Shown here: one piece after another, positions 7,989-16,818 of the stretch
How positions within the stretch are numbered: position 1 is the first letter of the stretch
How the letters are laid out: each line of letters begins with the position of its first letter
Origin: an uncultured Christensenellaceae bacterium
GTDB lineage: Bacteria > Bacillota > Clostridia > Christensenellales > Borkfalkiaceae
NCBI GenBank assembly: GCA_910588685.1
Contig: CAJUPX010000020.1
Coordinates: forward strand, 1 to 44,495
Direction: 5' to 3'
Length of the DNA stretch: 44,495 nt
Notes under the pieces: generated by a model
What the model saw: only the letters and a program-made list of their open reading frames with translations
The model's database searches: none
What the model was told of the DNA's origin: nothing
Made by a program: the position numbers and the translations under genes

Positions 7989-10302
7989 TTTCTTCCTTTG
8001 CAAGCGGCTCGGTATAGTTGCACTGTTTGTTAAAGCATTTTATTTTTCCGCTTTTTTCCACAAGGTAGTCGCCGCAGACAGGGCATTTTTTACCGGTAGG
8101 CACGTCCCAGCTCTTAAAACTGCAAGCGGGATAGCCCGTGCAACCGAAATAAATTTTGCCCGATTTGGAACGCATACGCCGCATCGGTTTACCGCATTCG
8201 GGGCACGTTCCCTCGTTTTTCTCAACGCCCTTTTCATCGGTTCCCGACTGGGGACGGCGAAAATTACAGAACGGACATTCAAAATAATTGCCGAATTTAC
8301 CGTGTTTTAAAAACATCTGATGCCCGCAGTCGTTGCACTTTTCGTCGGTGAGCTTAGCGTCTATAGGCAATATAAACGAACACTCGGGATAGTTGGGGCA
8401 GGCAAGAAATTTGCCGAATTTGCCGCTTTTTACAACCATATTCACGCCGCATTTGGGGCAGCGCGTTTCGGAAATTTCCTGTTCGCTCTCACTAACTATG
8501 TTGGAGCACTCGGGATAACCCGAGCAGGCGAGATACTTGCCGTATTTTCCGGTTTTTCTTATCATCGGTCTGCCGCACTTCTCGCACTTTATATCGGTAA
8601 TTTCATCGCCGTCGGTAGAAGCCGTTTTCAGCTGTTCGGAAAACTGCGGATAAAAATCCGATATGATTTTATGCCAGTCGCAGCCGCCGTCCTCTATTCT
8701 GTCAAGCTCACTCTCCATATGCGCCGTAAAACCGACGTCCATAATATCTGTAAAGTATTTAACGAGCATATCGGTAATTTTATACGCAACCTCGGTAGGC
8801 GCCATATATTTGCCGTCCTTTTCAACGTACTTGCGCTTTGTAAGCACTGAAATTATCGAAGCGTACGTTGACGGTCTGCCTATGCCCTTTTCCTCCATAG
8901 CCTTAACGAGCGAGGCGTCTGTGTACCTCATAGGCGGCTTTGTAAACTTCTGTTCCTTTGAAAATTTCTTTAAATCAAGACCGTCGCCCTCGTTGAGCGG
9001 AGGCAGCAGCTTTGCCGTTTCCTCTTCCTCGTCAACTTCCTTGCCTATCTCCTGATACGCGGCGGTATATCCCGCAAAGGTCATTGCCTTTCCGCTCGCC
9101 TTAAACGTATATCCCGCGGAAACCGCCTCTATCTGCATAGTATCGTATACCGCCTCGGTCATCTGCGAAGCAATAAATCTGTCGTAAATAAGCTTATAGA
9201 TATTATAGTGCTTTCTGTCAAGACTGCCCTTTACGCTTGCGGGAGTAATTGAAAGATTTATGGGGCGGATTGCCTCGTGCGCGTCCTGCGCGCCCTTTTT
9301 AGTTGCGTAAAAATTAGGCTTAACCGGCGCATATTCCGCGCCGTACGTGTCCTTTATGAATTGAAGCGCGTTATCCTGCGCCTCTTTTGATACGCGCACC
9401 GAATCCGTTCTGATGTAGGTTATAAGCGCGATATGGTCGCCGCCGACGTCCATACCCTCGTAAAGATGCTGGGCAATGAGCATTGTTTCCGGCGAGGACA
9501 TACCGTATTTGTTGGACGCGTCCTGTTGCAGGGAAGAGGTTGTAAACGGCGCGGGCGCGTGCTGCTTCTGCACGCTCTTTTTTACTTTTGCTACCGTAAA
9601 CCGTCCCGCTTTTACCTTGTTTTCGATTTCCGCCGCGTCGCTTTCAGGTATGCTGCGCGTATTCGATTTATACTGGTAAACAGCCTTGAACGGCGCATAT
9701 CTGCCGTCCAAATCCTGTAAATGAGCTTCAAAATTCCAATAACCCACGGGCTCGAACGCCTTTATTTCGCGCTCTCTGTCAACAATGAGTCTGAGCGCGA
9801 CCGACTGCACGCGCCCCGCCGAAAGCCCGCTCTGGATTCTGTTGTTTAAAAGAGGCGACAGTTTATAGCCCACAAGTCTGTCCAGAACGCGGCGCGCCTG
9901 CTGCGCGTCAACGAGATTATAGTCAAGCTTTCTCGGATTTTTTAATGCGTTTTTAACGGCTGCGGGTGATATTTCGTTAAACTCTATTCTGTTCGCGCTG
10001 TCCTTATCCAGACCGAGCACGGTCTGCAAATGCCAGCTTATAGCCTCTCCCTCGCGGTCGGGGTCGGTTGCAAGATAAACTTTGCCGCACTTTTTAGCTT
10101 CCTGCTCAAGCCTTTTAATAATTTCTTTTTTGGTAGGGGTAATAACGTAAGTGGGCTCGAAATCCGCCGAAATTTTAACGCCTAAGCTTTTTTCCGGCAA
10201 ATCCCTTACGTGACCTCCGGACGCGTCCACTTTATACGCGCCTTTTAAATATTTTGAAATGGTTTTTGCCTTGGAAGGCGATTCCACAATTATCAGATCC
10301 AT
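7978..10302 (-). CDS. topA: DNA topoisomerase I
   Basis: A 774-aa type IA topoisomerase that relaxes negative supercoils by single-strand passage. The Toprim domain begins MDLIIVESPSKAKTISKYL, with the acidic DPDREGE; the catalytic tyrosine is Tyr296 in ITYIRTDSVR. The C-terminus (about 560 onwards) carries five Cys-rich zinc-ribbon units (for example CEKCGRPM...CSGYPEC, CPKCGVNM...CPNYPEC, CPVCGDYL...CNKQC-like), one or two more than in some relatives. TAGGAG precedes ATG 10302. It lies 12 nt after dprA and overlaps trmFO, implying co-transcription. Confidence 0.97.
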   Translation of the reverse strand: MDLIIVESPSKAKTISKYLKGAYKVDASGGHVRDLPEKSLGVKISADFEPTYVITPTKKEIIKRLEQEAKKCGKVYLATDPDREGEAISWHLQTVLGLDKDSANRIEFNEISPAAVKNALKNPRKLDYNLVDAQQARRVLDRLVGYKLSPLLNNRIQSGLSAGRVQSVALRLIVDREREIKAFEPVGYWNFEAHLQDLDGRYAPFKAVYQYKSNTRSIPESDAAEIENKVKAGRFTVAKVKKSVQKQHAPAPFTTSSLQQDASNKYGMSSPETMLIAQHLYEGMDVGGDHIALITYIRTDSVRVSKEAQDNALQFIKDTYGAEYAPVKPNFYATKKGAQDAHEAIRPINLSITPASVKGSLDRKHYNIYKLIYDRFIASQMTEAVYDTMQIEAVSAGYTFKASGKAMTFAGYTAAYQEIGKEVDEEEETAKLLPPLNEGDGLDLKKFSKEQKFTKPPMRYTDASLVKAMEEKGIGRPSTYASIISVLTKRKYVEKDGKYMAPTEVAYKITDMLVKYFTDIMDVGFTAHMESELDRIEDGGCDWHKIISDFYPQFSEQLKTASTDGDEITDIKCEKCGRPMIRKTGKYGKYLACSGYPECSNIVSESEQEISETRCPKCGVNMVVKSGKFGKFLACPNYPECSFILPIDAKLTDEKCNDCGHQMFLKHGKFGNYFECPFCNFRRPQSGTDEKGVEKNEGTCPECGKPMRRMRSKSGKIYFGCTGYPACSFKSWDVPTGKKCPVCGDYLVEKSGKIKCFNKQCNYTEPLAKEENDG

Positions 10303-10314
10303 AATTAACTCCTA

Positions 10315-11385
10315 TTACAGCGCAGAGAAGCGGTTGCCCCCCAAACGCACTATTTTACCCTTGATTTCCAGCGATGACAGCACCGGCAAAAGCTGATAAG
10401 GCATTTTATTGAGCTTTGAAGCAATATCCCCCACAAACGCCTCTCCCGAAACGCCGATAAGCTCGTATACCTCACGTTCGCTGTCAGTAAGACAAACGCT
10501 GTCCTTTGCGTTGTAATCTATACCGAAAATTCCAAGTATATCTTCGGTGCTGTCAACGAGGAACGCGCCGTTTTTAATTAAACCGTTACAGCCCGCGCCC
10601 GCAGCCGCGCCTATTCCGTAGGGAAAAGCAAACAAATGCCGCGAATACTCAACCGCATATTCCGCGGTGATAAGCGCGCCGCTCTTTTTACCCGCGGAAA
10701 CAACCAGCGTGCCCTCGGAAAGTCCCGCAATTATTCTGTTTCTTATAGGGAACAGATAAGCTTTTGGCGAGGTGTCCGGCGTAAACTCCGTTACAAGCAG
10801 CCCGCTTTTTTCCACCTTTTTGATAAGCTGTTCGTTCACGGCAGGATAAAAGTAATCAAAACCGTAGGCAAGCACGGATATAACGTTTCCGCTCGGCAGA
10901 GCGCCCTCTATAGCCGCGCTGTCGCCGCCGTCCGCCATTCCGGAAACCACGGTAAAGTGTTTGGCAAGCTCTCCCGCCGTTTTTTTACATTCCGCAATCA
11001 CCGCGTTGGGCGTGCGGCGCGAACCTACTATTGAAAAGCACCGCGTATTCAGAAGCCGCAAGTTGCCCTTACAATAAAGTACGAGCGGAGGATAATCCGT
11101 CTGTTTTAACAGCGCGGGGTACTCTTTTGAAAAATAAGTTACGCATTTAACGCCCTTTTCGCCGAGTGATGAAATTATCTTTTTTCTGTATTCCGCGTCG
11201 TTAAATTGCGCCTCTACTTTATTATATACGCCGTCGCCGTAGTTTTTAATCAGCGCGTCGCGATATTTCACAAAATCGGGCTCGGCTTTTTCAAGCCCCT
11301 CCAACAATTTATAACGGGTTTTATAAGTCAATCCGTTAAACGAACAGAGTATTATTAAATTTTCTTCCTCTCGCGTGTAACACAT
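10315..11385 (-). CDS. dprA: DNA processing protein DprA
   Basis: A 356-aa protein that binds incoming single-stranded DNA and loads RecA in natural transformation. The Rossmann-like core is visible as SIVGSRRTPN, VVSGMADGGDSAAIEGAL, NRIIAGLSEGTLVVSAG and KSGALITAEYA. A SAM-like N-terminal region and a C-terminal winged helix (SEREVYELIGVSGEAFVGDI through GGNRFSAL) flank it. The start is 1 nt after the comM stop with no strong Shine-Dalgarno sequence, suggesting translational coupling. Its presence with comM indicates competence heritage; no uptake genes are in the window. Confidence 0.94.
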   Translation of the reverse strand: MCYTREEENLIILCSFNGLTYKTRYKLLEGLEKAEPDFVKYRDALIKNYGDGVYNKVEAQFNDAEYRKKIISSLGEKGVKCVTYFSKEYPALLKQTDYPPLVLYCKGNLRLLNTRCFSIVGSRRTPNAVIAECKKTAGELAKHFTVVSGMADGGDSAAIEGALPSGNVISVLAYGFDYFYPAVNEQLIKKVEKSGLLVTEFTPDTSPKAYLFPIRNRIIAGLSEGTLVVSAGKKSGALITAEYAVEYSRHLFAFPYGIGAAAGAGCNGLIKNGAFLVDSTEDILGIFGIDYNAKDSVCLTDSEREVYELIGVSGEAFVGDIASKLNKMPYQLLPVLSSLEIKGKIVRLGGNRFSAL

Positions 11386-11386
11386 A

Positions 11387-12910
11387 TTATCTGTTTACGT
11401 CAAAATTTCTGTAAGACGCAGCTTCGAGCACGTGCTCGGGCAAGATTTCAGAGGAAAACGCAAGGTCGGCTATCGTTCTTGCAACCTTTATAATCCTCGA
11501 CCGCGCCCGCGCCGAAAGTTTAAGAGTATTAAACGCGGCGCACAAAACGCTCTCGCACTCGGCTGAAAGCCTGCAATATTTTTTAATCTGCTTTTCTCCC
11601 ATTCCCGCGTTAACGTTAATGTTTTCTCCGCGTAGCCGCTCGCGCTGAATAGCCCGCGCCTTTTCCACGCGCGCCTTAACTGCGGCGCTGGGTTCCTCTT
11701 CGCCGTCTCCGGCAAGGTCGCTGTACTTAACCCCGTCAACTTCAACCTGCAAATCAATCCTGTCTAAAAGCGGTCCGGAAATTTTATTGCGGTATTTTTG
11801 GATTTGCGCGGGAGTACACCTGCATTCAAGCGTTGCCGAGCCGTAATTCCCGCAAGGACAGGGATTCATACTCGCGCACAGCATAAAGTCCGCGGGAAAG
11901 CTTACCGCGCTGCCAGAACGCGTTATAGTAATAATTTTATCTTCAAGCGGCTGACGCAGCGATTCGAGCGTTCTGCGCGTATATTCGGGCAGTTCGTCCA
12001 TAAACAGCACGCCGTAATGCGCCTTTGAAATTTCTCCCGGGTGTATTTTGCCGCCTCCTCCGCCGCAAATAGAAACGGTTGTAGCCGTGTGGTGCGGGGT
12101 TCTGAACGGACGCAGCGAAATTATACCCTCTTCGTTGAGTTCACCCGAAACCGAATGTATTTTCGTAACTTCGAGAGCTTCGGCAAACGTCATATCCGGC
12201 ATAATAGTAGGCAAACACCTGGCAAGCATAGTTTTACCCGAACCGGGAGGCCCCGAAAGCAAAATATTGTGCCCGCCCGCAACAGCTATTTCCAGCGCTC
12301 TTTTAGCTACGCGCTGTCCTTTTACAAGACCTAAATCGCAGTTATACTTATGCTCGCGCTGAGTTACCGCAAATTCACGGTGCTTTACCGGCTCAAAAAC
12401 TTCTTCGCCCTCGAGATAAGCGGTCACTTCGCGGAGCGTATCGAGAGCCATAACCTCCGTACCCTCAAGATAACTCGCTTCGTTTGCATTACCTTTCGGA
12501 ACGACAAAGCGGGTAAAGCCCTTGTCCTTTGCAGAAATAAGTATAGGCATAATCCCCGTTACGGGACGGATATGCCCGTCGAGTGCCAGCTCGCCCAAAA
12601 ACACTGTACCGCCGGTATCGGCTTTAAGCTGGTCGCTTGCTTTTAAAATACTCAGCGCAAGCGGTAAATCGTACTGCGAGCCCTCTTTTTTAACGTCCGC
12701 AGGCGCCAGATTTATGGTTATTTTATTTACGGGAAATTTGAACGCGCTGTTGCGTATAGCCGATTCAACCCTGTCTTTACTCTCTTTTACAGCCGCGTCG
12801 GGAAGCCCTACAAGGTCGTATTTTACCATACCCTTGTTTATGTCGGTTTCCACTTCAACCGGAATACCCTCCAGCCCGCACAGCGCAAAACTCGTTATTT
12901 TGGATAACAT
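11387..12910 (-). CDS. comM: ComM/YifB-family Mg-chelatase-like AAA+ ATPase
   Basis: A 507-aa protein. The N-terminal Lon-like fold domain starts MLSKITSFALCGLEGIPVEV; the AAA+ domain has Walker A LSGPPGSGKTML, Walker B-like GVLFMDELPEY and the Cys-rich CASMNPCPCGNYG...CRCTPAQ typical of this family; a C-terminal helical domain follows (RARSRIIKVARTIADL). In Proteobacteria ComM is a branch-migration helicase acting in transformation; the role of the Bacillota orthologue is less clear. It is immediately upstream of dprA. Length is normal for the family. Confidence 0.93.
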   Translation of the reverse strand: MLSKITSFALCGLEGIPVEVETDINKGMVKYDLVGLPDAAVKESKDRVESAIRNSAFKFPVNKITINLAPADVKKEGSQYDLPLALSILKASDQLKADTGGTVFLGELALDGHIRPVTGIMPILISAKDKGFTRFVVPKGNANEASYLEGTEVMALDTLREVTAYLEGEEVFEPVKHREFAVTQREHKYNCDLGLVKGQRVAKRALEIAVAGGHNILLSGPPGSGKTMLARCLPTIMPDMTFAEALEVTKIHSVSGELNEEGIISLRPFRTPHHTATTVSICGGGGGKIHPGEISKAHYGVLFMDELPEYTRRTLESLRQPLEDKIITITRSGSAVSFPADFMLCASMNPCPCGNYGSATLECRCTPAQIQKYRNKISGPLLDRIDLQVEVDGVKYSDLAGDGEEEPSAAVKARVEKARAIQRERLRGENINVNAGMGEKQIKKYCRLSAECESVLCAAFNTLKLSARARSRIIKVARTIADLAFSSEILPEHVLEAASYRNFDVNR

Positions 12911-12937
12911 ATACTTGACCTTTGTTTAAAACATTTT

Positions 12938-12968
12938 AAAAGCCCCCGCACGCAGCGAGAGCTTTTTT
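12938..12968 (-). terminator. Terminator between rplS and comM
   Basis: On the minus strand AAAAAGCTCTCGC pairs with GCGGGGGCTTTT (two G-U pairs) around loop TGCGT. A-rich and T-rich flanks on both sides mean it could also act in the other direction. It separates rplS from comM transcription, at least partly. Confidence 0.7.
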
Positions 12969-12970
12969 GA

Positions 12971-13315
12971 TTATTTGATTTCGGCTATCTTTGCAGCCTT
13001 GCCGGTAAGCCCGCGCAGATAGTAGAGCTTAGCCCTTCTTACCTTGCCGCGTCTTACAACGGTTATATATGCGATTTTGGGCGAGTGAAGAGGGAAAGCC
13101 CTCTCTACGCCTACGCCGAAAGACAAGCGTCTTACCGTAAAGCTCTCTCTTATACCGCCGTGTTTTTTAGCGATTACTACGCCCTCGAAATTCTGAATTC
13201 TTTCCTTTGTACCCTCGATAACCTTAAAGCCTACTTTAACGGTATCGCCTACGTTGAACGCGGGCACTTCGGTTTTCATATTTTCTTTTTCGATTGCCTC
13301 TACTAAACCTTTCAT
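12971..13315 (-). CDS. rplS: Ribosomal protein L19
   Basis: A 114-aa 50S protein at the interface with the 30S subunit. Typical sequence: FNVGDTVKVGFKVIEGTKER, IQNFEGVVIAKKHGG, FTVRRLSFGVGVERAFPLHS and KVRRAKLYYLRG. Normal length. GGAGAC precedes ATG 13315. In most Bacillota rplS directly follows trmD; here it has moved behind the phosphoribosyltransferase gene and has its own leader and terminator. Confidence 0.98.
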   Translation of the reverse strand: MKGLVEAIEKENMKTEVPAFNVGDTVKVGFKVIEGTKERIQNFEGVVIAKKHGGIRESFTVRRLSFGVGVERAFPLHSPKIAYITVVRRGKVRRAKLYYLRGLTGKAAKIAEIK

Positions 13316-13378
13316 AACTGTCTCCTTATATAATGGGCTGAAAGCCCGAATTGTTTTATTTTTTATAACCGAATTATA
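13316..13378 (-). promoter_or_regulatory. rplS leader with hairpin and -10 element
   Basis: A TATAAT on the minus strand (13373-13378) lacks a good -35 at 17 bp. The transcript would carry the hairpin GGGCT-TTC-AGCCC (13335-13347) just ahead of the Shine-Dalgarno sequence. Ribosomal-protein leaders, including L19 leaders, are often autoregulatory; whether this one belongs to that Rfam family was not testable here. Confidence 0.4.
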
Positions 13379-13474
13379 TACTACCAGACAATTTTTAAAA
13401 AATCAACTGATTTTACGGGGTGTATCGCAATTTTCACAAAGCAATTTTTGATGAACCAACCCAATTATAAAAAT

Positions 13475-13527
13475 GCGGAGATACGAGCCGAAAAGCCGAC
13501 GAAAACTCAGAGAAACAAGCAAGACGA
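13475..13527 (-). repeat. Truncated half-copy of the dispersed repeat
   Basis: The 53 bp repeat, with one mismatch, the segment at 13557-13609, which is the left part of repeat copy 2 plus its 27-bp flank (GCGGAGATACGAGCC...). The offset is 82 bp. It lacks the central hairpin and the right end, so it looks like a tandem duplication of the left half. Confidence 0.75.
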
Positions 13528-13583
13528 AGAAAACAAACACCCCGTTGTAAAAAAACGCGGAGATACGAGCCGAAAAGTCGACG

Positions 13584-13703
13584 AAAACTCAGAGAAACAA
13601 GCAAGACGAGGAGCGCGAGGATAACCCGAGGGAGTTTACTAAAACGTAAATGACCGAGGGTTGCCGCAGCGCGACACAGTATTGCGCAGTTTATATGAGT
13701 TTT
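13584..13703 (-). repeat. Dispersed palindromic repeat, copy 2
   Basis: 120 bp bounded by AAAACTCA and TGAGTTTT. Nested complementary segments run inward: AACCC/GGGTT and the central TTTAC/GTAAA hairpin. The right end overlaps the first base of the phosphoribosyltransferase stop codon (13703-13705). In the minus-strand transcript it would fold into one long imperfect hairpin. Confidence 0.85.
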
Positions 13704-14326
13704 CAGATTTTGCTGTAACCGTATGAATTAACAACGGCATCCACCTTAACGCCCGACTTGCAAAGCGGACATTCGACGGGGGCGTACGACTTGTAATCCG
13801 GGATGACGTCCGCGCTGAAAATTTTTACGAGGGGTACGCCGAGCCGCAAATCCGCGCCGAAAACCGTTGCCGCGCCTACCGCCTCGCCGCCGTAATAACG
13901 AACGCCCTCAACTGCGTTTAGCACGTCCTTACCGGTTGTGACAGAAGCGGTTAAAATAAGCACGCGCTTATTTTTTACATACGGCAAAAAATTGTCGCGC
14001 AGCAAAAGCTTGTCGTTTGTTATCTCCGGCGTTATAACCGCAATATTCTGGTTTAAATTTATATGCGAATGCGAAAGATACTCCGCGATAAACGCGCCGA
14101 CCATTTTCATTCTGTCAAGGGTTATAATGGTATCTACGGGCGTTGACGCAAAACTGTCTGAAAGGAGCTTTGCCGCCGCTTTTGCCGCGTGAAGCCCCGA
14201 CTTCACCTCCGTCATATCCACGCAATAGTTTACGTGCGAGTGCCTGGTTGCAAAATGTCCGGGTATAACCTTTATTCTTATACCCCTGTTGATATTGCTG
14301 AAAATATCGTATGCTCTCTTATCCAT
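13703..14326 (-). CDS. Orotate-phosphoribosyltransferase-like protein
   Basis: A 207-aa type I phosphoribosyltransferase fold protein. The stretch KRVLILTASVTTGKDVLNAV sits where the PRPP-binding loop (usually two acidic residues then TTG) is expected, but the acidic pair is replaced by Thr-Ala. The C-terminus has CPLCKSG and ends VNSYGYSKI, a tail I associate with clostridial proteins annotated as orotate phosphoribosyltransferase. GGAGG lies 6 nt before ATG. It follows yraN by 14 nt. No other pyrimidine gene is nearby, so substrate and even activity are uncertain; a regulatory or binding role is possible. Confidence 0.7.
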   Translation of the reverse strand: MDKRAYDIFSNINRGIRIKVIPGHFATRHSHVNYCVDMTEVKSGLHAAKAAAKLLSDSFASTPVDTIITLDRMKMVGAFIAEYLSHSHINLNQNIAVITPEITNDKLLLRDNFLPYVKNKRVLILTASVTTGKDVLNAVEGVRYYGGEAVGAATVFGADLRLGVPLVKIFSADVIPDYKSYAPVECPLCKSGVKVDAVVNSYGYSKI

Positions 14327-14340
14327 AATTTCCTCCTGAT

Positions 14341-14703
14341 TTATGCCTGAAAGGCGTTTTCTATATGATTGATTCCGTCCCTGAACACTTCTATTATATC
14401 AAAACGAACGGTACAGTCAATCTCACTGCCGCTGAAATAAAAGTTTGCCCCCTGAATATACTTGAATTGCCGCGCTTTTCCAACAGATTCGGATGGCGCG
14501 CCGAACTTATCCGACAGTCGGGTTTTTACTTCTACAAAAGCCGTTACACCGTCTTTATTAACGATAATATCAACTTCTCCGAAAGGATTTTTATAGTTTT
14601 TTTCAACTATTTTGTAGCCGTGTTTTTTAAGATACTTACACGCAAGAGCCTCGCCTTTGGCTCCTATGCGTTTGTTATGCATACTGTCGGTTTTTACTGC
14701 CAT
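14341..14703 (-). CDS. yraN: UPF0102 (YraN) nuclease-fold protein
   Basis: A 120-aa member of the UPF0102 family with the restriction-endonuclease-like core: GAKGEALACKYLKKHGYKI, FGEVDIIV and VTAFVEVKTR, giving the E...D...E-x-K metal-site pattern. The cellular role is not established. ATG 14703 overlaps the rnhB stop (ATGGCAGTAA), so translation is coupled. rnhB-yraN adjacency is conserved in many bacteria. Confidence 0.92.
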   Translation of the reverse strand: MAVKTDSMHNKRIGAKGEALACKYLKKHGYKIVEKNYKNPFGEVDIIVNKDGVTAFVEVKTRLSDKFGAPSESVGKARQFKYIQGANFYFSGSEIDCTVRFDIIEVFRDGINHIENAFQA

Positions 14704-15290
14704 TTACCTGTAAAACTCCTGCGGTGTATTGCGCACAGTCCGTACTGTTTTATTGCGTTGATATGCGCCGCAGTACCGTAACCCTTGTGCTTTTCAAACG
14801 CATATCCGGGATATTGCTCCGCATATTCGCACATCAGCGCGTCCCTGAAAACCTTGGCGATAATCGACGCGCAGCCTATGGAGTAACTCAGCGCGTCGCC
14901 CTTTATAATACTCGCCTGCGGGACGGTTATATCTATATTCATATTACCGTCCGTAAGAACGAAATCCGGAGTAATTTTAAGGCTTTCAACCGCGTTTTTC
15001 ATACAAAGCCGCGTGGCTTCCAAAATGTTTATTTCGTCTATGACCTGCGGTTCAACACGGCATATTGCGTAGGCAACGGCTTTTTCCCGTATTAACGCGG
15101 CAAGTTTTTCGCGCTTTTTAGGCGAAAGACTTTTACTGTCGTCAACCCCCTCTATAATATCGTCGAGCGGCATAATGACGGCGGCGCACACTACGGGACC
15201 AGCAAGAGGACCTCTGCCCACCTCGTCCGCGCCGCAAATTGACTTGCAGCCGTTATTTATCAGCTGTCTTTCGTATTCGAGTTTATCCAT
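14694..15290 (-). CDS. rnhB: Ribonuclease HII
   Basis: A 198-aa enzyme that removes ribonucleotides and RNA primers from RNA-DNA hybrids. Active-site motifs: ICGADEVGRGPLAGPVV (acidic pair), DDSKSLSPKKRE, and VLTDGNMNI with the later YSIGCASIIAKVFRD. Normal length. Start ATG 15290 lies 3 nt after the rbgA stop without its own clear Shine-Dalgarno sequence, so coupling is likely. The rbgA-rnhB order matches Bacillus ylqF-rnhB. Confidence 0.97.
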   Translation of the reverse strand: MDKLEYERQLINNGCKSICGADEVGRGPLAGPVVCAAVIMPLDDIIEGVDDSKSLSPKKREKLAALIREKAVAYAICRVEPQVIDEINILEATRLCMKNAVESLKITPDFVLTDGNMNIDITVPQASIIKGDALSYSIGCASIIAKVFRDALMCEYAEQYPGYAFEKHKGYGTAAHINAIKQYGLCAIHRRSFTGKWQ

Positions 15291-15293
15291 AGT

Positions 15294-16148
15294 TTAAAAA
15301 GCGCACGCCTCCGCGTCCTCAACCGTATCGAGCGTAATTTTACCGAGCTTGCCTTTTCTCAGGTCGTCTATTACGGCGCGCTCGGCGCGTTCGTAATCGT
15401 AATCGCCTCCGCGCAGCAAAAACCCGCGCTTTTTGCATACCGTTTCCAACATTTCAAGCGGAGTTCCGCCCTCGATTCCATATCTTTCTGCAAGCCTTAC
15501 AGGATATTTTTCGTATATCTCGGCAAGTAAAGCCAGAGCGATATCGTCGATGTCGAGTATATCGTCGTTTATGCTCCCCACAAATGCAAGCCGCGCCGCA
15601 AACTTTTGATTTTCAAACGCAGGCGGCATAGTCCCCGGCGTATCCAAAAGCTCGAACGAGCCGCAGCGTATCCACTGTTTGCCGCGCGTAACCCCCGCCT
15701 TGTCGCCCGTTTCGGCGCGTCTGGAACCGGCAAGAAGATTTATAAGCGTACTCTTGCCTGTGTTAGGCACTCCCGCAATCATAAAACGAAAAATCCTGGT
15801 CTGCCCCTTTTCGAGCGCGCGGGCGCGTTTTTCAGCTATCAAACTATCGATTGCACCCGTAATATCACGCTTTGAACCCGCATTAACCGCATTTATTTTA
15901 ACTGCCGCCGCGCCCTTACCGCGAATTATTTTAAGTATATTATCAGCCCGTCCGTCGGCTAAATCGCCCTTGTTCAAAACATACAAAACGGGCTTGTTGT
16001 TGGCAAGCTTTTTTAATTTTGCATTGAACGAAGCCGCGGGACACCGCGCGTCCAGGACGAAAACCACGCCGTCTACAAGCGAAAGATTTTTCTCCATCAT
16101 CCGCATTGCCGCCGTCATATGTCCCGGAAACCACTGTATTTGTTTCAT
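15294..16148 (-). CDS. rbgA: Ribosome biogenesis GTPase RbgA (YlqF)
   Basis: A 284-aa circularly permuted GTPase needed for late 50S assembly. Motif order is permuted: G4 LYVLNKGDLAD comes first, then G1 GVPNTGKSTLINLLAG and G3 LLDTPGTMPP. The N-terminus QWFPGHMTAAMRMMEKNL is family-typical, and the C-terminal helical RNA-binding region follows. GAGGG precedes ATG by 4 nt. It sits 7 nt after trmD. Its place among ffh, rpsP, rimM and trmD fits a ribosome-maturation operon. Confidence 0.96.
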   Translation of the reverse strand: MKQIQWFPGHMTAAMRMMEKNLSLVDGVVFVLDARCPAASFNAKLKKLANNKPVLYVLNKGDLADGRADNILKIIRGKGAAAVKINAVNAGSKRDITGAIDSLIAEKRARALEKGQTRIFRFMIAGVPNTGKSTLINLLAGSRRAETGDKAGVTRGKQWIRCGSFELLDTPGTMPPAFENQKFAARLAFVGSINDDILDIDDIALALLAEIYEKYPVRLAERYGIEGGTPLEMLETVCKKRGFLLRGGDYDYERAERAVIDDLRKGKLGKITLDTVEDAEACAF

Positions 16149-16155
16149 AAAACCC

Positions 16156-16818
16156 TCAAAGTAAATCGGGGCGGCGTTTTTTTGTTAAAGCCACGCTCTG
16201 CTTTTTCCGCCACTCGTCTATTTTTTTATGGTCGCCCGATAACAGTACTTCGGGAACTTTAAGCCCGCCGTACTCCGCAGGACGCGTATATTGCGGATAT
16301 TCCAGCAGTCCGTCCGAAAAGCTCTCGTCCACGAGCGAACCGTCGGAAATCACGCCGTCCACGTATCGAGCAACGCAGTCGCAAACTACCATAGCGGGCA
16401 GTTCTCCCCCTGTCAGAACATAGTCGCCTATGCTGATTTCCTCGTCTATATACAAGTCGATTACGCGCTCATCGACGCCCTCGTAATGTCCGCAAAGTAA
16501 AACTATATGTTCGTACTCCAACAGTTCAAAAACCTTACTTTGCTTAAACACCGCGCCGCGCGGCGAAAGAAAAATGCGCCTTGCCCCGTGACCGGGGTCA
16601 ACCGCAAGTATAGCAGAGCCTATCGGCTGCGGCATCATAACCATTCCCGCGCCGCCGCCGAACGGATAGTCGTCGCATTTAAAGTGCTTGTTGTCCGCAT
16701 AATCTCGGATATTTACTATTTCTATCTGAATTTTTCCCGATTTTTCCGCTCTGCCTATTATACTTTCTTTAAGCGGCGCAAACATCTCGGGAAACAGCGT
16801 TAAAACGGTAATTTTCAA
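16156..16818 (-). CDS. trmD: tRNA (guanine-37-N1)-methyltransferase
   Basis: A 220-aa SPOUT methyltransferase that forms m1G37 in tRNA and prevents frameshifting. Knot motifs: YPFGGGAGMVMMPQPI, LLCGHYEGVDERV and DEEISIGDYVLTGGELPA. The start codon is TTG (16816-16818), overlapping the rimM TGA stop, with AAGGAAG 7 nt upstream. At 220 aa it is somewhat shorter than the Bacillus enzyme but holds all motifs. The rimM-trmD pair is nearly universal. Confidence 0.96.
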   Translation of the reverse strand: MKITVLTLFPEMFAPLKESIIGRAEKSGKIQIEIVNIRDYADNKHFKCDDYPFGGGAGMVMMPQPIGSAILAVDPGHGARRIFLSPRGAVFKQSKVFELLEYEHIVLLCGHYEGVDERVIDLYIDEEISIGDYVLTGGELPAMVVCDCVARYVDGVISDGSLVDESFSDGLLEYPQYTRPAEYGGLKVPEVLLSGDHKKIDEWRKKQSVALTKKRRPDLL

